A DNA stretch of 64,000 nt, taken from assembly GCF_019966545.1 (NCBI RefSeq), contig NZ_JAIMIC010000008.1, forward strand, positions 248,001-312,000. The letters run 5' to 3'. This DNA is from Heliomarina baculiformis. Its GTDB lineage: Bacteria; Pseudomonadota; Alphaproteobacteria; Rhodobacterales; Rhodobacteraceae. The translations under genes were made by a program, and so were the position numbers. Under the pieces are notes generated by a model that ran no database searches, was not told the DNA's origin, and worked only from the letters and a program-made list of their open reading frames with translations. Shown one piece after another: positions 19,023 to 28,205 of this stretch (position 1 is its first letter; each line of letters begins with the position of its first letter).

Positions 19023-19730
19023 TCAATAGGCCGGCTGCGCAACCCCCTGACCGATCACTGGTCCAGTCGGAAGCCCGGTCGGCGATCCGCCCTCCGGTTC
19101 AACCGAAATGGCAAAGAACTGGTCGGAGCGAAGCTGCGGCAGGTCCTGCGCCGACAACATGGTCCGTTCGCCCTGTTCCATGACAGCGATGGAAACTGGC
19201 GGGCCGTCCGGGTCGGGTTGAGTCCAGAGTTCCAGAACCTGCGCGTTTTCCGGCGTGATGGGCGCGAGCGGAGTCACCTGCAGCCGGGTGTCGCTGAATG
19301 CTTCGACGATGGCAATCGACTCGCCGGTGTCATCCACGAGGATGGCAACCATCGTCGGCGGTTTCGCCTGAATCAGCTGCCAGGCAAGCCCCATGGCAAG
19401 AACCAGCGCGGCTGCGGTCGCAAGCAGCGCCGTTGGTCGCCAGCGCGTTGCCTGTGCATCTTCGGATTTCTTTCGTTCAATCCGGACCACATTGGACCCG
19501 GTCTCGGGCTCTGGCTCGTCCAGCGCTTCCTCGATCCGTGCCCAAGCCTCGGGTCGTAGCGGAACGGACTCTGCGGTCAGGTCAAGTTCATGAAACTTCT
19601 CGCGCTCGCCCGCGATCTCTTCGGCCTGCTTGCGCGCGGCGGCAGTGGTCGGCGCAAGCGTCGCCTCGGCCTCGGCCCGGAATTCATCGTCATCCTGTCC
19701 GAACAGGTTCAGCAGTTCTGCGCGGGTCAT
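19023..19730 (-). CDS. Anti-sigma factor, RskA-like, membrane-anchored
   Basis: From the ATG at 19730, which overlaps the sigma-factor stop, the product has 235 residues. An N-terminal cytoplasmic helical part is followed by one transmembrane segment at about 100-120 (ALLATAAALVLAMGLAWQLI). The periplasmic domain resembles the RskA/anti-sigma-K domain (APITPENAQVLELWTQP). No HxxxCxxC zinc motif is visible. It probably holds the neighbouring ECF sigma factor until an envelope signal triggers release. Confidence 0.85.
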   Translation of the reverse strand: MTRAELLNLFGQDDDEFRAEAEATLAPTTAAARKQAEEIAGEREKFHELDLTAESVPLRPEAWARIEEALDEPEPETGSNVVRIERKKSEDAQATRWRPTALLATAAALVLAMGLAWQLIQAKPPTMVAILVDDTGESIAIVEAFSDTRLQVTPLAPITPENAQVLELWTQPDPDGPPVSIAVMEQGERTMLSAQDLPQLRSDQFFAISVEPEGGSPTGLPTGPVIGQGVAQPAY

Positions 19731-20299
19731 GACAAGCACGCCTTCAATGATTGCAATCCGCGTCTCAGCCAGCTCTTGATGGTGCCAAGCGGTCGGCCCA
19801 GCTTGCCCGCGACTTCCTCCTGCGTCAGCCCGGTAACATAAATCAGCAGAACCGCATAGCGCCGGTCATCTTCCAGCGCTTTCAGGCAGTGATAGAGAAT
19901 ACCGTTCTTGTCGAGCCGACGAAAAGAAAGATCCACCGCATCCTCGCGTAGCTTGTCGAGATCTTCCGGTTCCGTCACCTGTTCCCTGCCGCGTGCCCGC
20001 AGGATGTCTATCGCGCGATACCGGACGATCGTGTACATCCACGCCCGGGGCGAGCCGAGCGCCACGTCATAGCGCGACGCTTTCCGCCATATCTGGATAA
20101 AGGCGTCCTGAACCGCATCCTCGGCCTGATCGCGGTTGAAAAGAATACGCATCGCAACGCCGGTCATGCGGCTGGCTTCGGCATCGTACAGGGCTTTGAG
20201 CGCGGCCCGATCGCCCCTGCTGCATCCGCGCAAAAGCTCCACGAGATCCGCGCCATCCTGCGCGTTATTTGTTCTGCCGCTCGCCGTACCCGTATCCAC
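19727..20299 (-). CDS. ECF RNA polymerase sigma factor
   Basis: A GTG at 20299 with GGGGAGG five bases upstream gives 190 residues. Region 2 is LVELLRGCSRGDRAALKALY through FNRDQAEDAVQDAFIQIWRK. Region 4 has the helix-turn-helix LTQEEVAGKLGRPLGTIKSWLRRG. It is translationally coupled to the anti-sigma gene. Its regulon cannot be deduced. The 209-base divergent gap to the aldolase gene shows no clear promoter pair. Confidence 0.88.
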   Translation of the reverse strand: MDTGTASGRTNNAQDGADLVELLRGCSRGDRAALKALYDAEASRMTGVAMRILFNRDQAEDAVQDAFIQIWRKASRYDVALGSPRAWMYTIVRYRAIDILRARGREQVTEPEDLDKLREDAVDLSFRRLDKNGILYHCLKALEDDRRYAVLLIYVTGLTQEEVAGKLGRPLGTIKSWLRRGLQSLKACLS

Positions 20300-20508
20300 G
20301 CCGGCCTCCCCCCGTTTCTTTACGCTGACCCGAACCCTAGCACGGCGACCCCATCGCATGCATGAGAATTTCGTGATTTTCGTGTCCCTGCGCAAGGTCT
20401 TGAAATTCCCCCTGAATGCAGCCTGCGCCGGACCAGAAATTTTTCGGCGGACGTGCTCCCCTGTCTGCGATAGAACCGGGAAACGACATTTTGAAAAGTG
20501 AGGTCCTC

Positions 20509-21258
20509 ATGTCCGAACTGCCTGTGAATCGTTTCAAATCCGCGCTGCGCGAAGGGCAGCTTCAGCACGGAATCTGGTGCACGATGAGCGACAGCCTTGC
20601 GGCGGAAATGATGGCGGATTGCGGGTTCGACTGGATGATGTTCGACACGGAACATTCGCCGCTGGATCCGAATGGCGTGCTGCCCCTGCTTCAGGCAGTC
20701 GCACCATACCCGGTTACCCCCATCGTGCGCCCCGGTTCGCTGAACCCGGCCGAGATCAAGAAACTGCTGGATCTGGGCGCGCAGACGATCCTTGTCCCCT
20801 ATGTTCAGAATGCCGAAGAAGCCGCGCTTGCCGCTGGTTCGGTCGATTACCCGCCGTCCGGGATCAGGGGCGTGTCCGGCAGCACGCGCGCTTCCCGGTT
20901 CGGCAAGATCGCCGGATATCACCGCAAGGCCCGCGAAGAAATCTGTCTTATCGTGCAGGTCGAAACGCAAGAGGCGCTGGACCAGATCGAGGCCATCGCC
21001 GCTGTGCCCGGAATCGACGCGATCTTTGTCGGCCCCGCCGACCTTGCCGCCTCGCTCGGCCATCCCGGAGAGCCCTCGCACCCCGACGTCCGGCAGGCCG
21101 TGATCGACGCGATCCGCCGTATCCGCTTGGCAGGCAAGCCGCCCGGCATCCTGACGCTCGATCCGAAACTCTATGAAGACGCCATCGAAGCAGGCGCGCT
21201 TTTCATGTCACGCAACCTCGATTTGACAGCCCTGCGAAAAGGGTTGGTCGCGCCGTAA
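20509..21258 (+). CDS. HpcH/HpaI-family class II aldolase
   Basis: The 249-residue protein starts at an ATG at 20509 preceded by GAGG. Family motifs are GIWCTMSD, DWMMFDTEHSPLD, VPYVQNAEEA and GIDAIFVGPADLAASLG. These enzymes are metal-dependent retro-aldolases that cleave 4-hydroxy-2-oxo acids to pyruvate and an aldehyde. The exact substrate is open. Nearby TRAP uptake genes suggest a role with an imported acid. Confidence 0.88.
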   Translation: MSELPVNRFKSALREGQLQHGIWCTMSDSLAAEMMADCGFDWMMFDTEHSPLDPNGVLPLLQAVAPYPVTPIVRPGSLNPAEIKKLLDLGAQTILVPYVQNAEEAALAAGSVDYPPSGIRGVSGSTRASRFGKIAGYHRKAREEICLIVQVETQEALDQIEAIAAVPGIDAIFVGPADLAASLGHPGEPSHPDVRQAVIDAIRRIRLAGKPPGILTLDPKLYEDAIEAGALFMSRNLDLTALRKGLVAP

Positions 21259-21461
21259 ATCGCGGCCTCAGATCCGTCGAAAACACTGACAAATTTGGTT
21301 AACCGCGACTCTCGTGTCACAAGCACGGGCAAACCGGCTTTTTGTCTCTACCAACTGTGTCTTATGGCGCGTTTGCCGGTTGTCTGGACCCGATCCGGGC
21401 GGTAGCCTTGAAACAGCGGATCGGCTTGGGGAGTGGCTGCTTGCAAGGCGGACAAGGAATA

Positions 21462-22118
21462 ATGCGGCTCGACACTGTGCGTCAGCAACTGCTGGAAGAA
21501 GCCGAGATAACAAATGTGCAGGACAAGGCATTGGTCCAGTCCCGGCGCGAACAGATTTGTGATGCGGCACTTGAGCTGTTCCTCGAAAAAGGATTTGCCT
21601 CGACCACGATCCGCGACATCTGCGCTCGCTCAGGGGTCAATCAGGCCAGCATCTACGATTATATCGCCAACAAGAACGATATCCTGCGCCGCCTGCTGAA
21701 TCAGGTCTGGTTCCGACAGGATGTTAAAACACTGCCGGAAATACTCGATGATACCAGCATCCCGCTTGAAGAGGTCTTTGTCGGCTATTTTAGGGAAACA
21801 TGGAGCAAAAAGCGCAACGGCGCTTTGCTGGCCTATCGCTCGGTGCCGCACCTGCTAAGCGAGGATCGCCATGCGATGCGAATTCGCGAACTCGCGCTGA
21901 TCAAAGACATAGCGGACCAGTTGCGCCGACGCTCGGGCAGGGAACTGGACGATGCCGAGCTTGAGGTTCTCGCCAATGTTTTGCTTTTTCTGTCGGTTTA
22001 TGCGCCGATGCGGGACTGGCTGAGCCGTGACATTCCCGAGGAAACCGTGATCCGTACCGTGGCCGTCGGTGCGGCGGCGATGGTGCGCGAGCTGATCGCA
22101 GAGACCGGCCCGCGCTGA
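21462..22118 (+). CDS. TetR-family transcriptional regulator
   Basis: The ATG at 21462 follows AAGGAAT and gives 218 residues. The N-terminal helix-turn-helix at about 30-75 reads RREQICDAALELFLEKGFASTTIRDICARSGVNQASIYDYIANK. The C-terminal ligand domain is unclassified. It is convergent with the TRAP operon, whose end lies seven bases away. It may regulate the aldolase or transporter genes, but no operator is clear. Confidence 0.85.
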   Translation: MRLDTVRQQLLEEAEITNVQDKALVQSRREQICDAALELFLEKGFASTTIRDICARSGVNQASIYDYIANKNDILRRLLNQVWFRQDVKTLPEILDDTSIPLEEVFVGYFRETWSKKRNGALLAYRSVPHLLSEDRHAMRIRELALIKDIADQLRRRSGRELDDAELEVLANVLLFLSVYAPMRDWLSRDIPEETVIRTVAVGAAAMVRELIAETGPR

Positions 22119-22125
22119 ACGCCCC

Positions 22126-24063
22126 CTATTCGGCGGGAACGTTCCTTTTCTTGTTATCCGCAATGATCAACCCGACGAGCAGCGCGGAAATCGCGCCGCC
22201 GATCAGGGTTGTCATCAACCCGGGGAAGCTGAACGCGAACCCTGCTGCCGCCAGCGGCAGACGCAGGGCAGGGCGCACGTGACCGATCCCCAGCAGGTAT
22301 CCTTCCAGCCCGCCCGACAGCAGCATGATCCCGATGATGATCGACGGCAGCACGTAGATCAGTGGTGTCAGATCCCCTTGAAGCACCAGCGCAGGCTGGA
22401 ACAGGAAGAACAGCGGCACGAAGTAGATCACCACCCCAAGACGCATCGCGGTGAAAGAGGTCCGCATCGGTTTCGCCCCGGCGATGGTCGCCGCAAGGAA
22501 TGCCGCCGCGCCCACGGGTGGTGTGATCGCCGACAACATCGCGTAGTAGATGATGAAGAAGTGCACCGCGACAGTGTTCAGCCCGCCGATCTCGATGATG
22601 GCCGGGGCCAGCGTCACCGCAAGGAAGATATATGCGACGATGGCAAGACCGGCCATGCCCATGATGAAACAGGCTACGACTCCCAATGCGATGATGAGGA
22701 ACACGTTGTCTCCGCCCAGCGCGATCAGTCCGGAGGTCACAGAGCCGGTAACGCCGGTAATGGTCAGCGCGCTGACAACATAGGCAATGGGCAGGATGAT
22801 CGCGGTGGTCTGCGTCACTAGAAGCCCGATCTGGCGTACGGTCTCGATCAGCCGCTGCGGAGTCATCCGCGTGTCGCGGCGCAGAAAGCTTAAGGCGACC
22901 ATGAGGATGCAGGCATACCACGGCGCGTAATATTCCCAGCGCATGTAAAGCAGGCCCCAGACAAGGAAGACCAGCACCGACATGAAGGGCCAGCCCTTGA
23001 GCAGCACCTGCCATGCCGACGGCTGATCCGGGTCGACAACCCCGTCCAGCCCCTTGCGCGCAGCATAGGCATCGACCTGAAGGATCAGACCGAAATAGAA
23101 CAGCAGCGAGGGCAGGATCGCCGCGATCATGACAGTCGCGTAATCGACGCCGATTGTGATCGCCATGACAAAGGCAATGGCACCCATGACTGGCGGCATC
23201 ACCACCCCGCCGGTCGAGGCGCAGGCCTCGATGGCGCCCGCGTAATGCGGCGGATAGCCAACCTTTTTCATGGTCGGAATGGTGATCGACCCTGTCCCGG
23301 CGATGTTGGAAAAGATCGACCCCGAGAGCGATCCGAAAAAGGCCGAGGCGACGATGGACACCTTGGCAGGGCCACCGCGATACTTGCCGAAACCGGCATT
23401 CGCGAGATTGATGAAAAACTCGCCCGCCCCGGTGGCGATCAGCACACCGGCAAAGACCAGAAAGCCCAGCACGATCTCGGCCACGATCTTGGTGGTGATG
23501 CCCATCATGCCTTCGGCGCGAAAGACGTGGGCCTCCATCAGCCGGTCGAAACTATAGGGGATGCCCATCAGCAGGCCGGGGAAGTAATCCGCGACCAGCG
23601 GGTAGAGTCCAAGAAAGAACACGACCATCAGGAAGGGAATGCCGCCGGACCGGCGGGCCATTTCCAGCATCAGGGCCCAGATCACGATACCAAGCGGGAT
23701 ATTCGTCCATCCCGCCTGCACCATGTCCCAGGCGTGGGTCGAGAAATATAGGCTGATGGCAAGGATCACCACAGCCGCGATCACGTCGTAGAATGGCACC
23801 TTGGTCTGGTTGCGATGCGCGGGGATAGCGATAAAGGCGCAGGCCGAGAAGATGCCGATGAAGACCCAGTAATACTGTCCCTCGAGCAGGCGCTTACCCA
23901 GTATCGGCAGCCCAAAGGCATAGGCGACACCCGTGCCGATCCCTATGGCGACAAGCGCGACAAAGACGAGGCTCCAGAGGGAATAAGTCCCACCGAGGCG
24001 GGTGAAATCCGAGGATTGGGTCGCAGTGTCCTCAGTGGAAGGGGATGAGATGCTGTCAGACAT
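22126..24063 (-). CDS. TRAP transporter fused permease (TAXI type)
   Basis: This 645-residue inner-membrane protein has many hydrophobic segments and fuses the small (DctQ-like) and large (DctM-like) TRAP subunits, as in TAXI systems. The large-subunit signature is visible in FFGSLSGSIFSNIAGTGSITIPTMKKVGYPPHYAGAIEA and PPVMGAIAFVMA. It works with the binding protein encoded upstream and uses an ion gradient, not ATP. Likely substrates are organic acids. Confidence 0.9.
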   Translation of the reverse strand: MSDSISSPSTEDTATQSSDFTRLGGTYSLWSLVFVALVAIGIGTGVAYAFGLPILGKRLLEGQYYWVFIGIFSACAFIAIPAHRNQTKVPFYDVIAAVVILAISLYFSTHAWDMVQAGWTNIPLGIVIWALMLEMARRSGGIPFLMVVFFLGLYPLVADYFPGLLMGIPYSFDRLMEAHVFRAEGMMGITTKIVAEIVLGFLVFAGVLIATGAGEFFINLANAGFGKYRGGPAKVSIVASAFFGSLSGSIFSNIAGTGSITIPTMKKVGYPPHYAGAIEACASTGGVVMPPVMGAIAFVMAITIGVDYATVMIAAILPSLLFYFGLILQVDAYAARKGLDGVVDPDQPSAWQVLLKGWPFMSVLVFLVWGLLYMRWEYYAPWYACILMVALSFLRRDTRMTPQRLIETVRQIGLLVTQTTAIILPIAYVVSALTITGVTGSVTSGLIALGGDNVFLIIALGVVACFIMGMAGLAIVAYIFLAVTLAPAIIEIGGLNTVAVHFFIIYYAMLSAITPPVGAAAFLAATIAGAKPMRTSFTAMRLGVVIYFVPLFFLFQPALVLQGDLTPLIYVLPSIIIGIMLLSGGLEGYLLGIGHVRPALRLPLAAAGFAFSFPGLMTTLIGGAISALLVGLIIADNKKRNVPAE

Positions 24064-24094
24064 GTACCGGCCCGATAGGTTAAAGATGAAAACG

Positions 24095-24126
24095 GCAAAA
24101 ACGCGGGGCGATCAGCGCCGCCCCGC
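24095..24126 (-). promoter_or_regulatory. Intercistronic stem-loop behind the TAXI binding-protein gene
   Basis: On the minus strand GCGGGGCG and CGCCCCGC pair over eight bases and are followed by TTTTT. It lies between the binding-protein stop (24141) and the permease start (24063). It looks like a terminator or attenuator that lets only part of the transcripts continue. Confidence 0.65.
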
Positions 24127-24140
24127 ATTTAATCAGCCTG

Positions 24141-25331
24141 TCAAAGCCGCGACTGGAAATTCTCCACGCCGGCGGTCTTCTCCTTCATGAGATCAAGGAA
24201 TTCCTGGTTCTCGAAGTTGATTTCGATCCCTTGTTCCTGCGCCGCTTTCAACGCTTCCTGACGGGCACTGATCCAGGCGTCCATGGTCTCGATGGCCTTG
24301 TTGTTCCAAGTATCGTCCTCATCGCTCCACTGGCCGATTTCGCGCAGGTATTTCACCGTGCCCTCGTGGACCGGCAGCGGGGTGCGGTTCAGGTACTTGC
24401 GGAACTGATCCATCGACATGCGTGTGGCCAGCGGGTGCGTGCCCTTGTAGGCGTCAAAGGATTCATGGAACCACTTCGCCATGTTATAGGCGAAATCCAC
24501 GTCCGTGGTGGCCGGAACGCTGTAGACGAAGTTAGACGTCGCCCCGTTCACGCCGCGCGCGGTCTTGACGCCCATCTCGATCTCGGCGGGGATCAGCATT
24601 GGACGTTCGGCGAGATAGGCGTTCCAGCCTTCCTTGTCCGCCGGGTCGAGGTCCAGCCAGCGGATGCTACCCGGCGCGCCTTCCATTTCCGACAGGACCG
24701 AGCTGATCGGCGAGCAATAGGCGATGTCGGATTTGCCTTCGACCACCGAGCGGCAGTTTTCAGCATAGGACGACGCCGGAACGAATTCGATCTTCTCCGA
24801 GACCTCGTCTTCACTCATGCCCAGCATGGCCGGAAGACCGACCGTGACGGCCGAAACCATCGGGGGCGAAAATACGCCCTGCGTGATGCGCACGCCGCCG
24901 TTCTTTATGTCCTGCACGCTCTTGATCGGCGAGTCGCCCGCCACGACATAACCCCACGGCGTGTCGTTGTGATGCCATAGGATGCGCTGGGCCACCGGCT
25001 TGGTCTGCGAATAGCCGTCGATGCCCTGGATTTGGTAGCGCATTTCAGACGCGGAAACCGATGAGATCGCGATATCTTCCCGATCGGTCAGGCGGCGATA
25101 GCGCTGGGTTTCACTGTCTTCGGGAACGATGCGGACGGTGGTGCCGGTTTCCTTCTGCAAGATCGGCCCCCAGCCGTTTGTCGACGCAAAACTGCCGCTC
25201 GACGTGCCCGGTGTCCCGATGACAAGCAAGCGCGGCCACTCGAAATCCTCTGCCGTCGCACCGCCTGCCAGCCCAAGTGACAAGACCAGCGCGGTTACCG
25301 CGCCGGACGCCAAAGACGTAACATTCTTCAT
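24141..25331 (-). CDS. TAXI-family TRAP substrate-binding protein
   Basis: The 396-residue protein starts at 25331 with GGGAGGAAATT upstream. Residues 1-27 form a Sec signal peptide ending in ATAEDF. The mature part has TAXI-type features: VIGTPGTSSGSFASTNGWGPILQKETGTTVRIVPEDSETQRY and GGVRITQG. It is the first gene of the TRAP operon and delivers the ligand in the periplasm. Glutamate-like or carboxylate ligands are common in the family, but specificity is not visible. Confidence 0.87.
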   Translation of the reverse strand: MKNVTSLASGAVTALVLSLGLAGGATAEDFEWPRLLVIGTPGTSSGSFASTNGWGPILQKETGTTVRIVPEDSETQRYRRLTDREDIAISSVSASEMRYQIQGIDGYSQTKPVAQRILWHHNDTPWGYVVAGDSPIKSVQDIKNGGVRITQGVFSPPMVSAVTVGLPAMLGMSEDEVSEKIEFVPASSYAENCRSVVEGKSDIAYCSPISSVLSEMEGAPGSIRWLDLDPADKEGWNAYLAERPMLIPAEIEMGVKTARGVNGATSNFVYSVPATTDVDFAYNMAKWFHESFDAYKGTHPLATRMSMDQFRKYLNRTPLPVHEGTVKYLREIGQWSDEDDTWNNKAIETMDAWISARQEALKAAQEQGIEINFENQEFLDLMKEKTAGVENFQSRL

Positions 25332-25873
25332 AATTTCCTCCCAAGGATCGTTTGTCGTGATCTGTCGCGCCGGTTCGGAGAATGTCCCGATCCGGTGTCG
25401 CTAATAATTGTCAGCAGGGAACGCCCGGACCCGCAGATCGGTAACCGACCCGCGCTGGGCCGTGATAGCCAAAGTCGTGTCTATCAGTGCGAACAAAGAA
25501 GCCTCCCCTCTTCTTGTGACGGTCCGGCATTATTCGTCGCAAAGCCAGACTGACACTTGTCAGGTTAAGCGCCCCTTGCCTGTTACGTCAACACTTCCGG
25601 CATCACATTCGACGCGAAACGTACACTGGTGGTTCAGCTTGGGCGGGAAAGCGCGGGTTGAGAGAGGTGTTTGATCCAACGCCTTTTTTCCCGAACCGCC
25701 CAAATCCGGGCAATCGCATGGAAAAACCGCAGCAAAGGTTAATTTTTCTTTCGAACCGGCGGATGTCGGTTAATCTTTGCCGTGACCGCTATCAAAAGGC
25801 GCGGCAACGCCCGGGCAAACCCGGACAGCCCGATACCGGGTAAAGACCAACAGGGACAAAAGGGAGTTACATC
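25332..25873. other. Divergent intergenic region between two importer operons
   Basis: The 542 bases hold promoters for the TAXI operon (minus) and the ABC operon (plus). Short open frames here show no start signals or family resemblance. A dyad CTGACA-CT-TGTCAG at 25550-25563 is a possible operator, and AACCG with CGGTT lies at 25754-25771. The regulator is unknown. Confidence 0.45.
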
Positions 25874-27157
25874 ATGAGAGTTATGAACAAGGGCCAGAAT
25901 CGCCGTTCCGTTCTCGCGGGACTCGCAGGGACAGGTTTGCTGCTGGCCAGCCCGGGAATAATCGGGCGGGCGCGAGCACAGGCGGGCGACGCGATCCGGC
26001 TGGGCGCCCCGTTCCACCGCACCGGCATCGGTGCATCCTACGGGCGCTGGTATGAACGTACCGCTAACGCCGCGCTCGAGGTGATCAATGCGGGCGGCGG
26101 CATCAACGGCATGCCCGTCGAGATGATCGTCGAGGATGACGGCACCGACCCGAAACGCGGCGTCGAGCTGATCGAGAAATTCTCGGCAGAGCACAAGGTC
26201 GACGCTGTCTTCGGCCATCTCTTCTCGCACGTCGCGGCGGCGACGGCCCCGCGTGCGGGTGAACTGAAGATGCCCTATTTCCTGTGTTCCGAGGCACATA
26301 CGCTGGCGGCGGGTGGGTTCAACCGCTACTGCTTCCAGCCGTCGATCTCGGACGTGAAAAGCCAGGTCAGTTCGATGGCACCGTGGATTTCGGAAAACCT
26401 CGGCAAGAAGATCACCCTGATCTACCCCGACTATGCCTTTGGGTATGACCATCGCGACAACATGACCGCCGCGATCAAGGCGCAGGGCGGCGAAGTCGTG
26501 GCCGACATCGCTATCCCGCCGACCGAGACGACATTCACCCGTTACATGCCACGCATCCCGTTCAATACCGAGGTCATCTATCACGTGATGGTTGGCCCCG
26601 CCGTGATGACCTTCGTCAAGGAACTGGGCGAGCATCTGGGCTCTAACCGTCCGGAAATATTCGGCTTTATCGACAGCTTGGAGGCGGTCGACATCGGTAT
26701 CCCGCAGCTGGAATACCTCGAGGGCACGCATTTCTGGGAAGGTCATGCGCGCTATGCCCAAGCTGACCAGACAGAGTTCGACAAGTTCTATCGCGAAAAG
26801 GTTGGCGTCGATGAAAACGGTGCATCGGTGGACGATGCGCGCGACATCTCGACCTATGCACACATGTTCTCGGTCTGGGAGACGCTGTTCGCGATGAAGC
26901 AGGCGATGGAAATGGCCGATTACAAAGGCCCTGACCAGAAAATCGCCTTCCTCGAGGCAATGGAATCCATCGAAGGCTTTGAAGCGTCGAACGAATTCCC
27001 GCAAGGCGAAAAGCTGTTCAACGGCAAGACTCACCAGGCCTTTTCCCATCAGAACATTTCCAAAGTCACGGATGGCAAGCTTGACGTCGTCTATCGTACC
27101 TCGATCGAGGAAACCCTCTACGAGGATGAGACGGACTATACCCAGATGTCCTTCTGA
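25874..27157 (+). CDS. Branched-chain amino-acid-type ABC substrate-binding protein
   Basis: The 427-residue periplasmic protein could start at 25874 or 25883. Its signal NRRSVLAGLAGTGLLLASPG has a twin arginine and suggests Tat export. The body is a LivJ/AmiC-type type I binding fold (IRLGAPFHRTGIGASYGR, AALEVINAGGGINGMPVEMI, DGTDPKRGVELIEK). It begins an importer operon with two permeases and two ATPases. Members bind branched amino acids, urea, amides or aromatic acids, so the ligand stays open. Confidence 0.87.
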   Translation: MRVMNKGQNRRSVLAGLAGTGLLLASPGIIGRARAQAGDAIRLGAPFHRTGIGASYGRWYERTANAALEVINAGGGINGMPVEMIVEDDGTDPKRGVELIEKFSAEHKVDAVFGHLFSHVAAATAPRAGELKMPYFLCSEAHTLAAGGFNRYCFQPSISDVKSQVSSMAPWISENLGKKITLIYPDYAFGYDHRDNMTAAIKAQGGEVVADIAIPPTETTFTRYMPRIPFNTEVIYHVMVGPAVMTFVKELGEHLGSNRPEIFGFIDSLEAVDIGIPQLEYLEGTHFWEGHARYAQADQTEFDKFYREKVGVDENGASVDDARDISTYAHMFSVWETLFAMKQAMEMADYKGPDQKIAFLEAMESIEGFEASNEFPQGEKLFNGKTHQAFSHQNISKVTDGKLDVVYRTSIEETLYEDETDYTQMSF

Positions 27158-27169
27158 TCAAACGCATCA

Positions 27170-27203
27170 GGGCGGCAAGGCATTGACCTGCCGCCCTTTT
27201 CTT
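27170..27203 (+). promoter_or_regulatory. Intercistronic stem-loop with T-tract
   Basis: GGGCGGCA and TGCCGCCC pair perfectly over eight bases and are followed by TTTTCTT. It starts 12 bases after the binding-protein stop and precedes the permease gene. It has the form of a partial rho-independent terminator or a 3'-end mRNA protector. Confidence 0.7.
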
Positions 27204-27250
27204 GCCTCTTTGCTTTCACCCCCGACACGGCGGGCTGAAGGAGTGACTTC

Positions 27251-28138
27251 ATGATGGATCTTGCGCCCTATCTCCTGCTGGCCGGGCTGGAAGGGCTGGT
27301 GATGGCCTCGGTGCTCATGCTGACGGCGCTGGGGCTTTCGCTCGTGTTCGGCGTGATGCGCGTGGTCAACGTGGCGCATGGCGAATTTTACATGCTTGGC
27401 GCGGTCGGTGCCTGGGCCTGCGCGCAGTTCGTGCCCGGCCACCCGGCACTGGCCTTCTGCGTGGCGCTCGTTGTCGCGCCCCTGCTGGTCGGGATGCTGG
27501 CCTACCTTGCAGACTGGGCGATCCTCAAGCGGATCAACTACGATCCCGAAGGCACCATCGTTTCGACCATCGGAATGCTCTATATCATTCAACAGCTTAC
27601 CCTGATGAGCTTTGGCCCCGACGCCCGAGCCGTCGACGCGCCGTTTTACTATACGATCCGCACGCCGTGGTTCGGATATTCCAGTTACAAGCTATTCACC
27701 GTCGTCATGGCGCTGGTACTGGTGGCGGGGCTTTGGGTGATGCTCAAACGCTCGAAATGGGGGCTGGTCATGCGGGCTACCCAGTTCGACCGCGAGACGG
27801 CGCAGAACTTTGGCATACCCGTTAACCGGGTCTATTCCATCGTTTTTGCCATCGGCGCGATGCTGGCAGCCATTGGCGGCGTGTTGGTCGTGCCCAACCA
27901 GCAGGCGCACTACCTGATGGGCGGCGACCCGCTGCTTTTGTCCTTCGTCGTGGTGATCGTGGGCGGGCTGGGGTCGATCCCCGGCACCATCGCCGCCGCG
28001 ATCCTGATCGGCATGTCCGACGGGTTGCTCTCGGTTTTCTTCTCGCCGACGGCGGCCAAGATCTTTTCCACCCTGCTCGTCGCCTTTGTTCTGGTGTTCA
28101 AGCCCGAGGGTCTGTTTGGAAGGTCAAACCGCGTATGA
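27251..28138 (+). CDS. LivH-type ABC permease
   Basis: The 295-residue permease has about eight hydrophobic segments. Early features typical of LivH are ALGLSLVFGVMRVVNVAHGEFYMLGA and later VVVIVGGLGSIPGTIAAAILIG. It forms half of the membrane pore with the LivM-type protein. Sixty-seven bases separate it from livM, and that gap is filled by an unusual phased repeat. Confidence 0.9.
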   Translation: MMDLAPYLLLAGLEGLVMASVLMLTALGLSLVFGVMRVVNVAHGEFYMLGAVGAWACAQFVPGHPALAFCVALVVAPLLVGMLAYLADWAILKRINYDPEGTIVSTIGMLYIIQQLTLMSFGPDARAVDAPFYYTIRTPWFGYSSYKLFTVVMALVLVAGLWVMLKRSKWGLVMRATQFDRETAQNFGIPVNRVYSIVFAIGAMLAAIGGVLVVPNQQAHYLMGGDPLLLSFVVVIVGGLGSIPGTIAAAILIGMSDGLLSVFFSPTAAKIFSTLLVAFVLVFKPEGLFGRSNRV

Positions 28139-28142
28139 CGCC

Positions 28143-28186
28143 TGTATGTTTTGCGTACACAACCTGTACACCCCCTGTACATCAGA
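28143..28186. repeat. Four 11-bp-phased TGTACA repeats between livH-type and livM-type genes
   Basis: Units begin at 28143 (TGTATG), 28154 (CGTACA), 28165 (TGTACA) and 28176 (TGTACA), exactly 11 bases apart. Each is a CTGTACA-like heptamer plus about four spacer bases. The 18 bases at 28155-28172 recur identically at 39512-39529. The geometry resembles Pho-box and other OmpR-family response-regulator sites. The position inside an operon is unusual. Confidence 0.6.
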
Positions 28187-28205
28187 CAGGCGGAAATCAC
28201 CGGTC

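Noticed and set aside
25332-25873. Several short open frames in the divergent gap
   Set aside because: None has a good start signal or recognisable domain, and the region is needed for two promoters.
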